64,000 bases of DNA, from positions 1-64,000 of the forward strand of contig NZ_BJNW01000018.1 in assembly GCF_006539885.1 (NCBI RefSeq), written 5' to 3'. Shown here piece by piece: positions 18,006-26,292 of this stretch. A program made the position numbers and the translations under genes. Source of the DNA: Kocuria varians. Lineage in GTDB: Bacteria; Actinomycetota; Actinomycetes; Actinomycetales; Micrococcaceae. The notes beneath the pieces were generated by a model. The model worked only from the letters and a program-made list of their open reading frames with translations, had not been told where the DNA came from and ran no database searches. How positions within the stretch are numbered: position 1 is the stretch's first letter; each line of letters begins with the position of its first letter.

Positions 18006-20636
18006 TCAGAACCCTTCGAGCGCCATGTTCGCGAATCTGGAGTAGTGCCCCTGGAACGCCACCACGATGGTCTTGGTGGGGCCGTTACGGTGCTTCGCCA
18101 CGATCACGTCCGCCTCACCGGCGCGGGGTGACTCCTTGTCGTAGACGTCCTCGCGGTGCAGCAGGATGACCATGTCGGCGTCCTGCTCGATCGAGTTGTG
18201 GACCGTCACTCCATTGGCAATGAAGTTGTGCGCGCCCACGACCGTGGCATCGAAGACCTCTTCTTCTCCATCCGGAGTAATGGAGACGATGCGGTCCCAG
18301 TAGAGGTCGTTCATGGCAATCATGTCGAGTTCGTGGGTGTCGAGCGCCTCGATCACCCGCGTCATGCGACTACGAGAAGGGGCCGTCCTGTAGAGGGCCG
18401 ATCCGCAGTAGTGCGTCCCGAGAGTCTCCTGGAAGGACCGTTGCGTAATACCCTTCTGCTCGATGATCCGCCGAACGTCATCCCACACATTGATCGGCAT
18501 GGTGTCCACATTGGTGTTGTGTTTGACCTCGCGGAGAATCTCCAAGAGTTGCCCAGCCCTCTGAGATCTGTCTCCATGCACACCGATCTGCTCCAGGAAC
18601 ATCAGCTGGTCCTCGGTGCCGGATATATCGACCGTGTGGGACGGGCGGTAAGCGCCCTTCTGAAATGACTTGATCCGGCCCACAATGCCGAAACGCATGA
18701 GGAGGCGGGAAACATCTTCCGCCAGACGACGAGACGTGGAGGAGTAGTAGATCCTCCCACCCCGCTGGCTCTTATTGACCGTGACCGAGCCGTCAGTAGC
18801 CCACAGGTGATGCAGGAAGAGTTTGATCTGCCGCTTGGGAAGGGAGAACACTGCCTGAGGCACAAATTTTTCGTGGCTGCGTGCGCCGAAAATCCCCATC
18901 CCGTCCAACCAACCAGCAATTGGATTCCGCTTGCCGTGGGTCAGCCGATGTGGCGATGGCAGTCGTAGCGTGGTGCATCGAGCTTGAACATAATCGTCAC
19001 GTACTGGAGTGATTCCAAAATGGCCAGCAGCCGTCGACACTACGCGTAAGTTGTTTTCGTCGATCGAGGCATACCGTATGGGCTGACGACGCACAAAAGA
19101 ACCATCACCGATCAGGTGTGCCAGCATGATGACCTCGTCGTCCTCCCACTGCGTCTCCTGCTCCGGGGCGCAGACGTGCCTCGGAATGCCCAGCCGGTCA
19201 CCCTTAGCGAGGTCGCCCAATGCCCTCCACCCGTCGTACGTGAAGAACTTGTGGTTCGCCGTGGCCCGCAGCTCTCGTCCTGAGGCGAAACGAAGCTTGA
19301 AGACGGGCTTGGTGCCGGTGGGGAACACATGGGTCATGGGGCGGGTCACGTAGCGCAGGTCCTCTGCGAGGGCCCACACGGGGACGTCCTTCTCCCCGGA
19401 CTCGTAGAGGGCGCGCATGGTCGTCTCCGCGCCGGTGTCCGCGCGGAGGATGCGTGTGTCACCCGTGAGGCAGCCCGACTCGCGCAGGTCGCTCACCTGC
19501 GGCTTCTTGTCCTGGCGCTGCTCGGAGCCACGGTTCAGCTGGGACAGGGCCACCACGGGCACGTCCAGCTCCTTGGCCAGGAGCTTGAGGGCACGCGAGA
19601 ACTCGGAGACCTCCTGCTGGCGGGACTCCACCTTCTTGCCGGAGCTCATGAGCTGCAGGTAGTCGAGGATCACGAGCTTGAGGTCGTGCTTCTGCTTCAG
19701 GCGCCGGCACTTGGCGCGGATCTCCATCAGGGACATGTTCGGGGAGTCGTCGATGAACAGGGGCGCCTCGTTCATCTTGCCCATGATCTGCGCGATCTTC
19801 GCCCACTGGTCGTCCTGCAGCGTGCCGGCGCGCAGGTCCTGCATGTTGAGGGTGCCCTCCGCGGAGAGCAGACGCATGGCGATCTCGTTGCGGCTCATCT
19901 CCAGGGAGAAGATCACCGAGGTCATGCCGTGCTTGATGGACGCGGAGCGTGCGACGTCCAGCGCGAGCGTGGACTTGCCCATGGCCGGGCGCGCCGCGAT
20001 CACGATCATCTGCCCGCCCTGGAACCCGTGCGTGAGCTCGTCCAGCTCCACGAACCCCGTGGGCACGCCCTGCATGCCGGAGCGGCTGCCCGCGGCCTCG
20101 ATCTCGTCAACGGTGGACTCCATGACGTCCTTCAGGGGGACGTAGTCCTCCGCGGTCCGCCGTTCGGCCACCTGGTAGATCTCGCCCTGGGCCTCGTTGA
20201 CGATGTCGTCCACTTCACCGTCGTGCGCGTAGCCCAGCTGCACGATCTTGGTCCCGGCCTCCACGAGCCGCCGCAGCACCGCGCGCTCCCGCACGATCTC
20301 CGCGTAGAACCCCGCATTGGCGGCCGTGGGCACGGAGGCGATCAGCGAGTGCAGGTACGCGATCCCCCCGATCCGTTCAATCTCACCGTTCTTGGTGAGC
20401 TCGTCTCCCACGGTGATCGCGTCCGCCGGTTCGCCGCGCCCGTACAGGGAGACGATGGCGTCGTAGATGTTCTCGTGCGCCGGCTTGTAGAAGTCGACGC
20501 CGCGCAGCACCTCCACCACGTCCGCGATCGCGTCCTTGGAGAGCATCATGCCGCCCAGCACCGACTGCTCGGCCTGGTTGTCGTGCGGCATGGTGCGGCC
20601 GTAGTCCTCACGCGGCCCGGACGAGTATTCGGACAC
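18006..20636 (-). CDS. dnaB: Replicative DNA helicase DnaB, intein-containing precursor
   Basis: The precursor has 876 residues; exteins of 388 and 62 residues give a normal 450-residue DnaB. The N-terminal DnaB domain begins with MPHDNQAEQSVLGG. The RecA-like domain has ARPAMGKST (Walker A, about 215-223) and LVILDYLQLM (Walker B, about 321-330). The intein lies between SDLRESG and SIEQDAD, in the conserved DNA-binding and ATPase loop region. The GTG start precedes SEYSSGPRE. It is downstream of rpsF, ssb, rpsR and rplI, but separated from them by a terminator, a small membrane gene and a DnaA-box cluster, so it probably has its own promoter. Confidence 0.96.
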   Translation of the reverse strand: MSEYSSGPREDYGRTMPHDNQAEQSVLGGMMLSKDAIADVVEVLRGVDFYKPAHENIYDAIVSLYGRGEPADAITVGDELTKNGEIERIGGIAYLHSLIASVPTAANAGFYAEIVRERAVLRRLVEAGTKIVQLGYAHDGEVDDIVNEAQGEIYQVAERRTAEDYVPLKDVMESTVDEIEAAGSRSGMQGVPTGFVELDELTHGFQGGQMIVIAARPAMGKSTLALDVARSASIKHGMTSVIFSLEMSRNEIAMRLLSAEGTLNMQDLRAGTLQDDQWAKIAQIMGKMNEAPLFIDDSPNMSLMEIRAKCRRLKQKHDLKLVILDYLQLMSSGKKVESRQQEVSEFSRALKLLAKELDVPVVALSQLNRGSEQRQDKKPQVSDLRESGCLTGDTRILRADTGAETTMRALYESGEKDVPVWALAEDLRYVTRPMTHVFPTGTKPVFKLRFASGRELRATANHKFFTYDGWRALGDLAKGDRLGIPRHVCAPEQETQWEDDEVIMLAHLIGDGSFVRRQPIRYASIDENNLRVVSTAAGHFGITPVRDDYVQARCTTLRLPSPHRLTHGKRNPIAGWLDGMGIFGARSHEKFVPQAVFSLPKRQIKLFLHHLWATDGSVTVNKSQRGGRIYYSSTSRRLAEDVSRLLMRFGIVGRIKSFQKGAYRPSHTVDISGTEDQLMFLEQIGVHGDRSQRAGQLLEILREVKHNTNVDTMPINVWDDVRRIIEQKGITQRSFQETLGTHYCGSALYRTAPSRSRMTRVIEALDTHELDMIAMNDLYWDRIVSITPDGEEEVFDATVVGAHNFIANGVTVHNSIEQDADMVILLHREDVYDKESPRAGEADVIVAKHRNGPTKTIVVAFQGHYSRFANMALEGF
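18195..19472 (-). mobile_element. DnaB intein with LAGLIDADG-type homing endonuclease
   Basis: A 426-residue intervening protein. Splicing block A begins CLTGDTRIL (Cys1), block B contains RATANHKF (T-x-N-H), and the C-terminal block ends VGAHNFIANGVTVHN followed by Ser+1, so the splice residues are intact. Two dodecapeptide motifs, MLAHLIGDGSF and LFLHHLWATDGSV, each keep the catalytic aspartate, so the endonuclease may still be active. The central part (about 18650-19100) is more AT-rich than the dnaB exteins, consistent with mobility. The insertion point is a known DnaB intein site. Confidence 0.95.
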
Positions 20637-20778
20637 CCTTACCCACTTTCCTCACGTTGCGTGCGCCCCTGTAGCCAGCGGCGCGCGTTCATTGTCGCAC
20701 CGTCCTCCGACGCGCAGAACAGCGCTCCCGCCCGTATTCACCACCCAGAAGCCGTCCGGTGCGCCGCTGCTCACAGCC

Positions 20779-20855
20779 TGTGGACAACTCCGTGGAGAAG
20801 GTGTGGAACACGCCGCGTCACGGTGTGCACAGAATGTGGATGACTCTGTGGAAAA
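20779..20855. promoter_or_regulatory. Cluster of DnaA-box-like sites upstream of dnaB
   Basis: Five 9-mers resembling the DnaA box TGTGGATAA lie within 77 bp: TGTGGACAA (20779), TGTGGAACA (20802), TGTGCACAG (20824), TGTGGATGA (20835) and TGTGGAAAA (20847). All face the same way. They sit between the dnaB start and the next gene, where they could let DnaA regulate dnaB or titrate DnaA. None matches the consensus perfectly. Confidence 0.6.
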
Positions 20856-20876
20856 CCAAGGGCCCCTGGGGAAAAC

Positions 20877-21188
20877 TCAGGTGAACAGCGCGAACAGCAG
20901 CAGCCACAGCAGCGGCGAGAACACGATGGCCAGCACCAGGACCAGCACGTAGCGCCCGCGCAGCGCCGGGAACGCCACGGTCCCCGCGATCCCCATCACG
21001 AATGCCACCAGCGAGGTCACCACGCTGAGCACGATCCCGGTCAGCAGCACCGCCATGGCCCCCTGCGGCGCGAAGCCGTTGCCGGTCAGGAATCCGCCCA
21101 GGAGAAGCACGGGGGTCAGCACCGCGCAGGCCAGGGCCACCCAGAACATTTTTCGGCCGGTACTCGTTCGGCGCGCGCTCATGATCAC
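20877..21188 (-). CDS. Small hypothetical membrane protein
   Basis: A 103-residue protein with three hydrophobic segments (about 14-34, 43-68 and 80-102) and a short basic N-terminus (MSARRTSTGRK). The start may be either Met1 (21188) or Met3 (21182). No family recognised. It lies on the same strand between the ribosomal-protein cluster terminator and dnaB. Confidence 0.6.
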   Translation of the reverse strand: MIMSARRTSTGRKMFWVALACAVLTPVLLLGGFLTGNGFAPQGAMAVLLTGIVLSVVTSLVAFVMGIAGTVAFPALRGRYVLVLVLAIVFSPLLWLLLFALFT

Positions 21189-21251
21189 GCAGACATGGTG
21201 CCATGCCCCGCTCCACGACGACTGGACGGCCTGCGGAGTTGGGCATGGAGA

Positions 21252-21277
21252 AACCCCGCGGCCGAAGCCACGGGGTT
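21252..21277 (-). terminator. Hairpin terminator after rplI
   Basis: The stem AACCCCG/CGGGGTT is extended by GGC/GCC around a CGAA loop, with one internal mismatch. It lies 65 bp downstream of the rplI stop and is followed on the minus strand by a short pyrimidine stretch. It closes the rpsF-ssb-rpsR-rplI operon. Confidence 0.65.
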
Positions 21278-21341
21278 CCTCCGGATCAGACCGTCAGCCC
21301 CGGGAGGAACCCGGAACGGACGGGACGTACTCACCTGGTGA

Positions 21342-21791
21342 TCAGGCGGGCACGACCTCGAACTCGATGTTCGCGTTGACGTCCTCGTGCAGGTGGACCA
21401 CGGCCTGGTACACGCCGGTGGTCTTGATGCGCTGGGTCAGGTCCACGCGACGCTTGTCGATGGAGCCCAGACCGGCGTTCTCCACGGCGGTGGCGATGTC
21501 GCCGGCGCGGACGGTGCCGAACAGGCGACCCTCGGCACCCGACTTGACCGGAACGGTCAGCGTGGTGGAGGTCAGCTTGGCGGCCATGGTCTGCGCGTCC
21601 TCGAGGGAGTGCAGCTCACGGGTCGCACGAGCCTGCTTGATCGACTCGATCTGCTTCTCGGCGCCGCGGGACCACGGGGTCGCGAAGCCGCGGGGGAACA
21701 GAAAGTTACGGGCGTAGCCGTCCTTCACGTCCACCACGTCGCCCGCGGAACCGAGCCCGGAGACTTCCTGGGTCAAAATGATCTTTGCCAT
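21342..21791 (-). CDS. rplI: 50S ribosomal protein L9
   Basis: A 149-residue L9. The N-terminal rRNA-binding domain shows [20 protein letters not shown] and the signature [11 protein letters not shown] (about 25-35). A long connecting helix and the C-terminal domain ([13 protein letters not shown]) follow. Normal length. Last gene of the rpsF-ssb-rpsR-rplI operon. Confidence 0.98.
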   Translation of the reverse strand: MAKIILTQEVSGLGSAGDVVDVKDGYARNFLFPRGFATPWSRGAEKQIESIKQARATRELHSLEDAQTMAAKLTSTTLTVPVKSGAEGRLFGTVRAGDIATAVENAGLGSIDKRRVDLTQRIKTTGVYQAVVHLHEDVNANIEFEVVPA

Positions 21792-21811
21792 GAATTCTCA
21801 GTCCTCTCTGA

Positions 21812-22048
21812 TCAGCGGCCGGCGCCGGAGTAGGGCAGCAGTGCCACTTCGCGAGCGTTCTTGATCGCCTGGGCGATCTTGCGCTGCTCCTGGACGGTCA
21901 CGCCGGTCACGCGGCGAGCGCGGATCTTCCCGCGATCGGAGATGAACTTGCGCAGAAGGGCGACATCCTTGTAGTCGATCTCGGTGATGTCGGCCGCCTT
22001 GAGCGGGTTCTGCTTTGGTTTCGGCTTGCGAATTTCAGCCTTGGCCAT
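21812..22048 (-). CDS. rpsR: 30S ribosomal protein S18
   Basis: A 78-residue S18 with the family core [18 protein letters not shown] (about 25-42) and the basic C-terminal [18 protein letters not shown]. It lacks N-terminal zinc cysteines. It partners S6 on the 30S platform. Third gene of the operon, 20 bp from rplI. Confidence 0.98.
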   Translation of the reverse strand: MAKAEIRKPKPKQNPLKAADITEIDYKDVALLRKFISDRGKIRARRVTGVTVQEQRKIAQAIKNAREVALLPYSGAGR

Positions 22049-22114
22049 CGTGGTGCTCCTTTTCTGGTGCGGAGCCCGCAGGCGGACCTGCGGGATGGGG
22101 TGGATTGATGTGGT

Positions 22115-22726
22115 TTAGAAGGGGGGCTCGTCCTCGGAGTCGGAACCCCAGTCGTAGCTCCCGCCGGAGGACTGGCCCCAGGGATCGCCCCCGCCCTGCT
22201 GCTGCTGACGCTGCTGGCCACCACGGCTGCCCTGGTTCCCGGAGAAACCGCCGCCCTGGTTGCCACCGAAGCCGCCGCCCTGGTGGTCGTTGAAACCACC
22301 CTGGTTGCCGCCCTGGCCTCCGCCGAAGCCCTGGTTCCCGCCGTAGGAGTTTCCTCCGCCGCGCGAGTTCCGGTTGACCTTGGCGGTCGCGTAGCGCATG
22401 GAGGGGCCGATCTCGTCGACTTCCAGCTCGGTGCTGGTGCGACGCTCCCCTTCCTTGGTCTCGTACGAGCGCGCCTTCAGACGACCCTGGACGATCACGC
22501 GGGTGCCCTTGGTGAGGGACTCGGCGACGTTCTCCGCGGCCTCACGCCAGACGGAGCAGCGCATGAAAAGGGTTTCCTGGTCTTTCCACTCGTTGCTCTG
22601 CCGGTCGAAGGCGCGCGGCGTGGACGCAACGGTGAAGTTGGCCACGGCGGCTCCGGACGGCGTGAAGCGCAGTTCGGGGTCTGCGGTCAGATTTCCGATC
22701 ACTGTAATGACGGTGTCGCCAGCCAT
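22115..22726 (-). CDS. ssb: Single-stranded DNA-binding protein
   Basis: A 203-residue SSB. The OB-fold (about 1-110) starts [21 protein letters not shown] Gly/Gln/Asn-rich linker with several GGNQGG repeats follows, and the protein ends in the acidic tip SEDEPPF, which recruits replication and repair partners. Second gene of the rpsF operon. Confidence 0.98.
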   Translation of the reverse strand: MAGDTVITVIGNLTADPELRFTPSGAAVANFTVASTPRAFDRQSNEWKDQETLFMRCSVWREAAENVAESLTKGTRVIVQGRLKARSYETKEGERRTSTELEVDEIGPSMRYATAKVNRNSRGGGNSYGGNQGFGGGQGGNQGGFNDHQGGGFGGNQGGGFSGNQGSRGGQQRQQQQGGGDPWGQSSGGSYDWGSDSEDEPPF

Positions 22727-22851
22727 GTGAACCTCCGGATTCTGTGGACGCTGGATGCGAGACTCAGTGGGTCGAGAAGCATGTCACGCGCAGCCTTGCG
22801 GCCGCGCCGGTGAGCATGCGGTGTGCAGTCCGGACGGACTGCACGCTCAGC

Positions 22852-23157
22852 TCACTTGCCGTGGATCTTCTGCTCTTCCGGACGGATGATCTTGGTGCGC
22901 ATGACGGCCTCGTTGAGGTTCAGCACGCGGTCCAGCTCCTTGGCGGTCTGCGGCTCGGCGGTGAAGTTCACCACGGCGTAGATGCCCTCGGACTTCTTCT
23001 GGATCTCGTAGGCCAGGCGACGACGGCCCCAGATGTCGAGCTTGTCGACGGTGCCGTTCTCCTTGGTGACGACCTCGAGGAACTTCTTGAGGGTCGGCTC
23101 GACGGCGCGCTCCTCCACCTCGGGGTTGAGGATGACCATCAGTTCGTATTCACGCAT
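22852..23157 (-). CDS. rpsF: 30S ribosomal protein S6
   Basis: A 101-residue S6 beginning [16 protein letters not shown] and ending in the usual short tail (PEEQKIHGK). The start at 23157 is set by a strong AAGGAGGTG about 10 bases upstream; an in-frame extension to 23250 is not used. S6 pairs with S18 on the 30S platform. First gene of the operon. Confidence 0.98.
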   Translation of the reverse strand: MREYELMVILNPEVEERAVEPTLKKFLEVVTKENGTVDKLDIWGRRRLAYEIQKKSEGIYAVVNFTAEPQTAKELDRVLNLNEAVMRTKIIRPEEQKIHGK

Positions 23158-23286
23158 GTAAAGAACCCACCTCCTTCGGGCTAAGCGGCTGCGGTCTTTC
23201 CGCAGCAGGAGGTTCTGTGCGTATGTCGGTGCCGGCATCGTGCTGCGCACGGCACACAGACTTGCCCACTTTACTACAGGGGTGGC

Positions 23287-23694
23287 TCAGTAGCCACCTG
23301 CACCGTAGGCCAGTCGGGCGTTGAGGACCGCCACGCGCACCGGGATCACGAAGAGATCGATGAACATCAGGATCCACAGCGGGATCAGGAAGAACCACCC
23401 GATCAGGATCCCCGCGGTGGCCCACCCGATGCCTCCCAGCAGGAGGTAGAGGATGCCCTGGAAGGGCTGCGCGAGGTAGAACTTGTGGATCCCCAGCTGT
23501 CCGAGGAAGAACCACAGGACGTAGGCGAGCAGAGCTGACTTGCCACCCACCACGTTGACGGTGACGGGCCGACCCGCGGGTGCGCCCCATCCACCGGAGG
23601 AGCCGTACGAGGTGGCCCCTCTATATCCCTGGGACGTCTGCTGGTTCCTGGGCGGCAGCGGCTGCGCCTTGTAGTACTCCGGTTCCTCGGCCAT
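23287..23694 (-). CDS. TM2 domain-containing membrane protein
   Basis: A 135-residue protein. A Gly/Pro/Gln-rich cytoplasmic N-terminus (1-50) is followed by a TM2 domain: first helix SALLAYVLWFFLGQLGIHKFYL, then GILYLLLGGIGWATAGILIGW and a third helix PLWILMFIDLFVIPV. The turn motif GQLGIHKFYL is characteristic. Function of TM2 proteins is generally unknown. It is a single gene upstream of rpsF on the same strand. Confidence 0.88.
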   Translation of the reverse strand: MAEEPEYYKAQPLPPRNQQTSQGYRGATSYGSSGGWGAPAGRPVTVNVVGGKSALLAYVLWFFLGQLGIHKFYLAQPFQGILYLLLGGIGWATAGILIGWFFLIPLWILMFIDLFVIPVRVAVLNARLAYGAGGY

Positions 23695-23760
23695 GTCGGG
23701 CCCCTCTCCTCACCCGGGCTGCCCTGGTGCAGCACCTGGTCCCATGCTAGGAGCGGAGCG

Positions 23761-24903
23761 CTATTTCTCGGCCCCGGTCAGCATTGAGCGCAACCGGACC
23801 TCGGTGCTCAGCTGCTCGCCGGTGGTCCGCGCCGTGACGTCGATCCCGAACCGCACGGTCCCCTTCTTCTGTCTCCCGTGCTCGAGCCAGGTGACGGTGG
23901 CCTCGGTGGCTCGGAAGTGGGCGGCGTGGAAGGTGAGGGGGTCGTCGTCGTCCTGCTCGAGCAGCAGCGTGGGGCGGGAGGTGACCTCCCAGCGCACGGC
24001 GGAGACTCCCGCGGGCAGCTCCCCCGAGCCGGGTGAGGGGGTGCGCTCCGTCTGGGCCGACGACGCCGCACGGGCCAGTTCCCGGGGCACCGGACACGCC
24101 GAGAGGTCGAAGCGCAGCACGCTCTCGCACGCGGCCAGGCGCTGCTGCACCTCCCGCTCGGCCTCCTCCCACAGCCGCGGCGACGCCGTGACGGAGAGTT
24201 CCTCGGTCACGGCCGGCCGGGCATCCCGCATGGATATGTCTGCTGCGGCATGTTTCGTGGCCAGGAGGTACGAGTCGTCCGGCAGGGCGATGTCGTACCG
24301 GCCCGGGAGCGCCTCGAAGCGCCACGCCCGTGCCTGCGGACGGGAGGCATCCGGGGCACTCGTGGACTCGGCATCTGGCCGAACCTTCTCCCCGTTGACC
24401 GCGAGCGCGTCCAGGGGTCCGGGAAAACGCACCTCCACGGTGGTCTCGTCGCGCCGGTGCAGGCGCCAGGTGTCGTTGAAAGGACCCCACGCGGTGACCT
24501 GGTCCACCCCGTAGGAGCGGCGCACCGTGGAGCCGTCCCCCAGGTGGATGTCCACGGTGACCTCCGCGTGCTCGCCCCGGACCTCGGTGCCCACGAACTC
24601 GTGGCCCACGGGGCGGTTCGCTGCACCGCGGTACACGGAGTTGGGCAGCAGCTGCGCGAGATCGTCCCCGCCGCCCACGAGCAGGGGCGCGAGCACCTGC
24701 CGGGAGCTGCCACCCTCCAGCCGGGAGAGATAGGTGTCCACCGGGGCCTCGGGGTCCCGGGCGACCACCAGGTAGTTGGCCACGGCGGTCCACGCGGACA
24801 CGGCGAGCACCACGGCCACGAGGATGAGGACGAGCGGGCGGCACAGGGAGCGCCACGAGGGGATGGCGGGAGACGCGGGGGCGTCGTGCCCGGGGGGTGT
24901 CAT
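23761..24903 (-). CDS. Hypothetical single-pass membrane protein with large extracytoplasmic part
   Basis: A 380-residue protein. One hydrophobic helix (about 24-46, LVLILVAVVLAVSAWTAVAN) follows a short cytoplasmic tail. The remainder is predicted outside the membrane, with beta-rich repeats such as TVEVRFPGPLDALAVNG and two cysteines (LAACESVLRFDLSACPV) that may form a disulfide. No family recognised. It lies 12 bp downstream of the polytopic membrane-protein gene, so the two are probably co-transcribed and act at the envelope. Confidence 0.7.
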   Translation of the reverse strand: MTPPGHDAPASPAIPSWRSLCRPLVLILVAVVLAVSAWTAVANYLVVARDPEAPVDTYLSRLEGGSSRQVLAPLLVGGGDDLAQLLPNSVYRGAANRPVGHEFVGTEVRGEHAEVTVDIHLGDGSTVRRSYGVDQVTAWGPFNDTWRLHRRDETTVEVRFPGPLDALAVNGEKVRPDAESTSAPDASRPQARAWRFEALPGRYDIALPDDSYLLATKHAAADISMRDARPAVTEELSVTASPRLWEEAEREVQQRLAACESVLRFDLSACPVPRELARAASSAQTERTPSPGSGELPAGVSAVRWEVTSRPTLLLEQDDDDPLTFHAAHFRATEATVTWLEHGRQKKGTVRFGIDVTARTTGEQLSTEVRLRSMLTGAEK

Positions 24904-24915
24904 CGACGCCGCCCC

Positions 24916-26169
24916 CTACTGCACGGCGGAGGCGCCGAGCGCGGCGGCCTTGCGCCCACGGAACATGTCCACCACCACGGCGACCACCAGGTAGAGCAGG
25001 AAGAGGTAGCGCACCACGGCCAGCAGGTCCTGGGCGCTCCACCCGAACTGCTCGACCCACGGCAGGGTGGGCCAGGCGGAGGAGGGCAGCACCACGGTGG
25101 CCCAGTAGAACATCTCGACCACCTGCCACAGCCCGAACTCGACCCAGTTGCGGCGGCACAGGATCACGAGCGGCACGAGCCAGACCACGTAGGTCAGGGA
25201 GTACTCCTTGGCCAGCAGGATGTACAGGGCGAGCAGCAGGAAGGTGACCTGCACGGCGGAGGGTTCCCGCTTGCTCAGCAGCGCCACGAGCAGCACGAAC
25301 ACCAGACCCAGCACCATGCTCAGCAGCACGTACTGGCTGCCGTCCCCGAGGTTCATGCCGGTGCGCGGCTGCACCACGGAGCTCCACACGTTCCACAGCG
25401 AGGAACGGTCCGTGTCGGAGCGCACCATGGCCCCGAACTGTGCGCGCCAGCGGTCCCACGCGGTGATCATGTACGTGCCGTTGATCAGCGCCCACGCGAT
25501 CACGGCGCAGACGAGGGCGGAGAGGATGTCCTTCAGGAAGCGGTGGCGGGCGGCCATGACCAGGATCGCGACCAGCACCACCACCGGGAAGAACGCCACG
25601 GAGGCGCCGAAGCCCACCATGATCCCCGCGAGCGCCGGGTTGCCGCGCACGTAGCCGAGCAGCGCGAGCATCATGAACAGCACGGCCCACAGGTCCCACG
25701 TCTGGAACCCCACGAGCACGATCACCGGCGAGAGCGCCATGACCAGTGCGTCCGTGCGCCGGTTGCCGCTGAGGGAGGAGACCACGGCCACGACCGCGAG
25801 CCACACCAGCGCCAGCAGCACCAGGGAGAGGTCCAGGTAGAAGCCCTGCCCCACGTTCACTCCCACCAGGGAGGAAAGGTTGGAGGCGAACCACCCGATG
25901 ATGGTGGTGATCATGCCCACGAGCACGGGCTGGTCCCCGGTGGGTCCACCGGTGAAGAACCCGTTGGCCACGTCCGTGGAGCGCACGCCGAGGTCCCCGT
26001 TGCCGATCGCGGTCGCGCACAGCTGCGGGACCTGCTGCGCCATGTTCCAGTCCGGCACGCGGCACGGGATGCGCAGCAGGTAGGCCATCATGACCGTGTA
26101 GAGGCCGAGGCCGAGCAGCACCAGACCGGCGTGTCCTCCGGACCTGTTGCGCGCACCTTCCAGGCTCAT
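24916..26169 (-). CDS. Polytopic membrane protein, possible GT-C glycosyltransferase
   Basis: A 417-residue protein with about ten membrane helices from AGLVLLGLGLYTVMMAYLL (near 14) to LLAVVRYLFLLYLVVAVVV (near 380). A long first extracytoplasmic loop carries several acidic residues (GNGDLGVRSTDVANG). The topology resembles GT87/DUF2029-type polyprenyl-phosphate-dependent glycosyltransferases, but I see no decisive motif. The ATG at 26169 has GAGGAG about 8 bases upstream and is preferred to 26232. It is followed by a probable envelope protein in the same operon. Confidence 0.65.
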   Translation of the reverse strand: MSLEGARNRSGGHAGLVLLGLGLYTVMMAYLLRIPCRVPDWNMAQQVPQLCATAIGNGDLGVRSTDVANGFFTGGPTGDQPVLVGMITTIIGWFASNLSSLVGVNVGQGFYLDLSLVLLALVWLAVVAVVSSLSGNRRTDALVMALSPVIVLVGFQTWDLWAVLFMMLALLGYVRGNPALAGIMVGFGASVAFFPVVVLVAILVMAARHRFLKDILSALVCAVIAWALINGTYMITAWDRWRAQFGAMVRSDTDRSSLWNVWSSVVQPRTGMNLGDGSQYVLLSMVLGLVFVLLVALLSKREPSAVQVTFLLLALYILLAKEYSLTYVVWLVPLVILCRRNWVEFGLWQVVEMFYWATVVLPSSAWPTLPWVEQFGWSAQDLLAVVRYLFLLYLVVAVVVDMFRGRKAAALGASAVQ

Positions 26170-26292
26170 GCGGGTACTCCTCGGCAGTGTCGACGTGTGG
26201 CCCCAAGTGTTCCACGGGGGCGGGTGATCCACACCCTGCGGCGCGGTGTCCGTCCCGGGGCTGCGCGGGGGACGACGACGCCGCGCGCGGCC

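Noticed and set aside
18195-19472. Frameshift or pseudogene interpretation of the long dnaB
   Set aside because: The extra sequence is an in-frame intein with complete splice motifs and matching exteins.
22180-22350. Tandem repeat-like sequence in ssb
   Set aside because: It is the Gly/Gln/Asn-rich linker of SSB, ordinary for the family; no CRISPR array was seen anywhere in the window.
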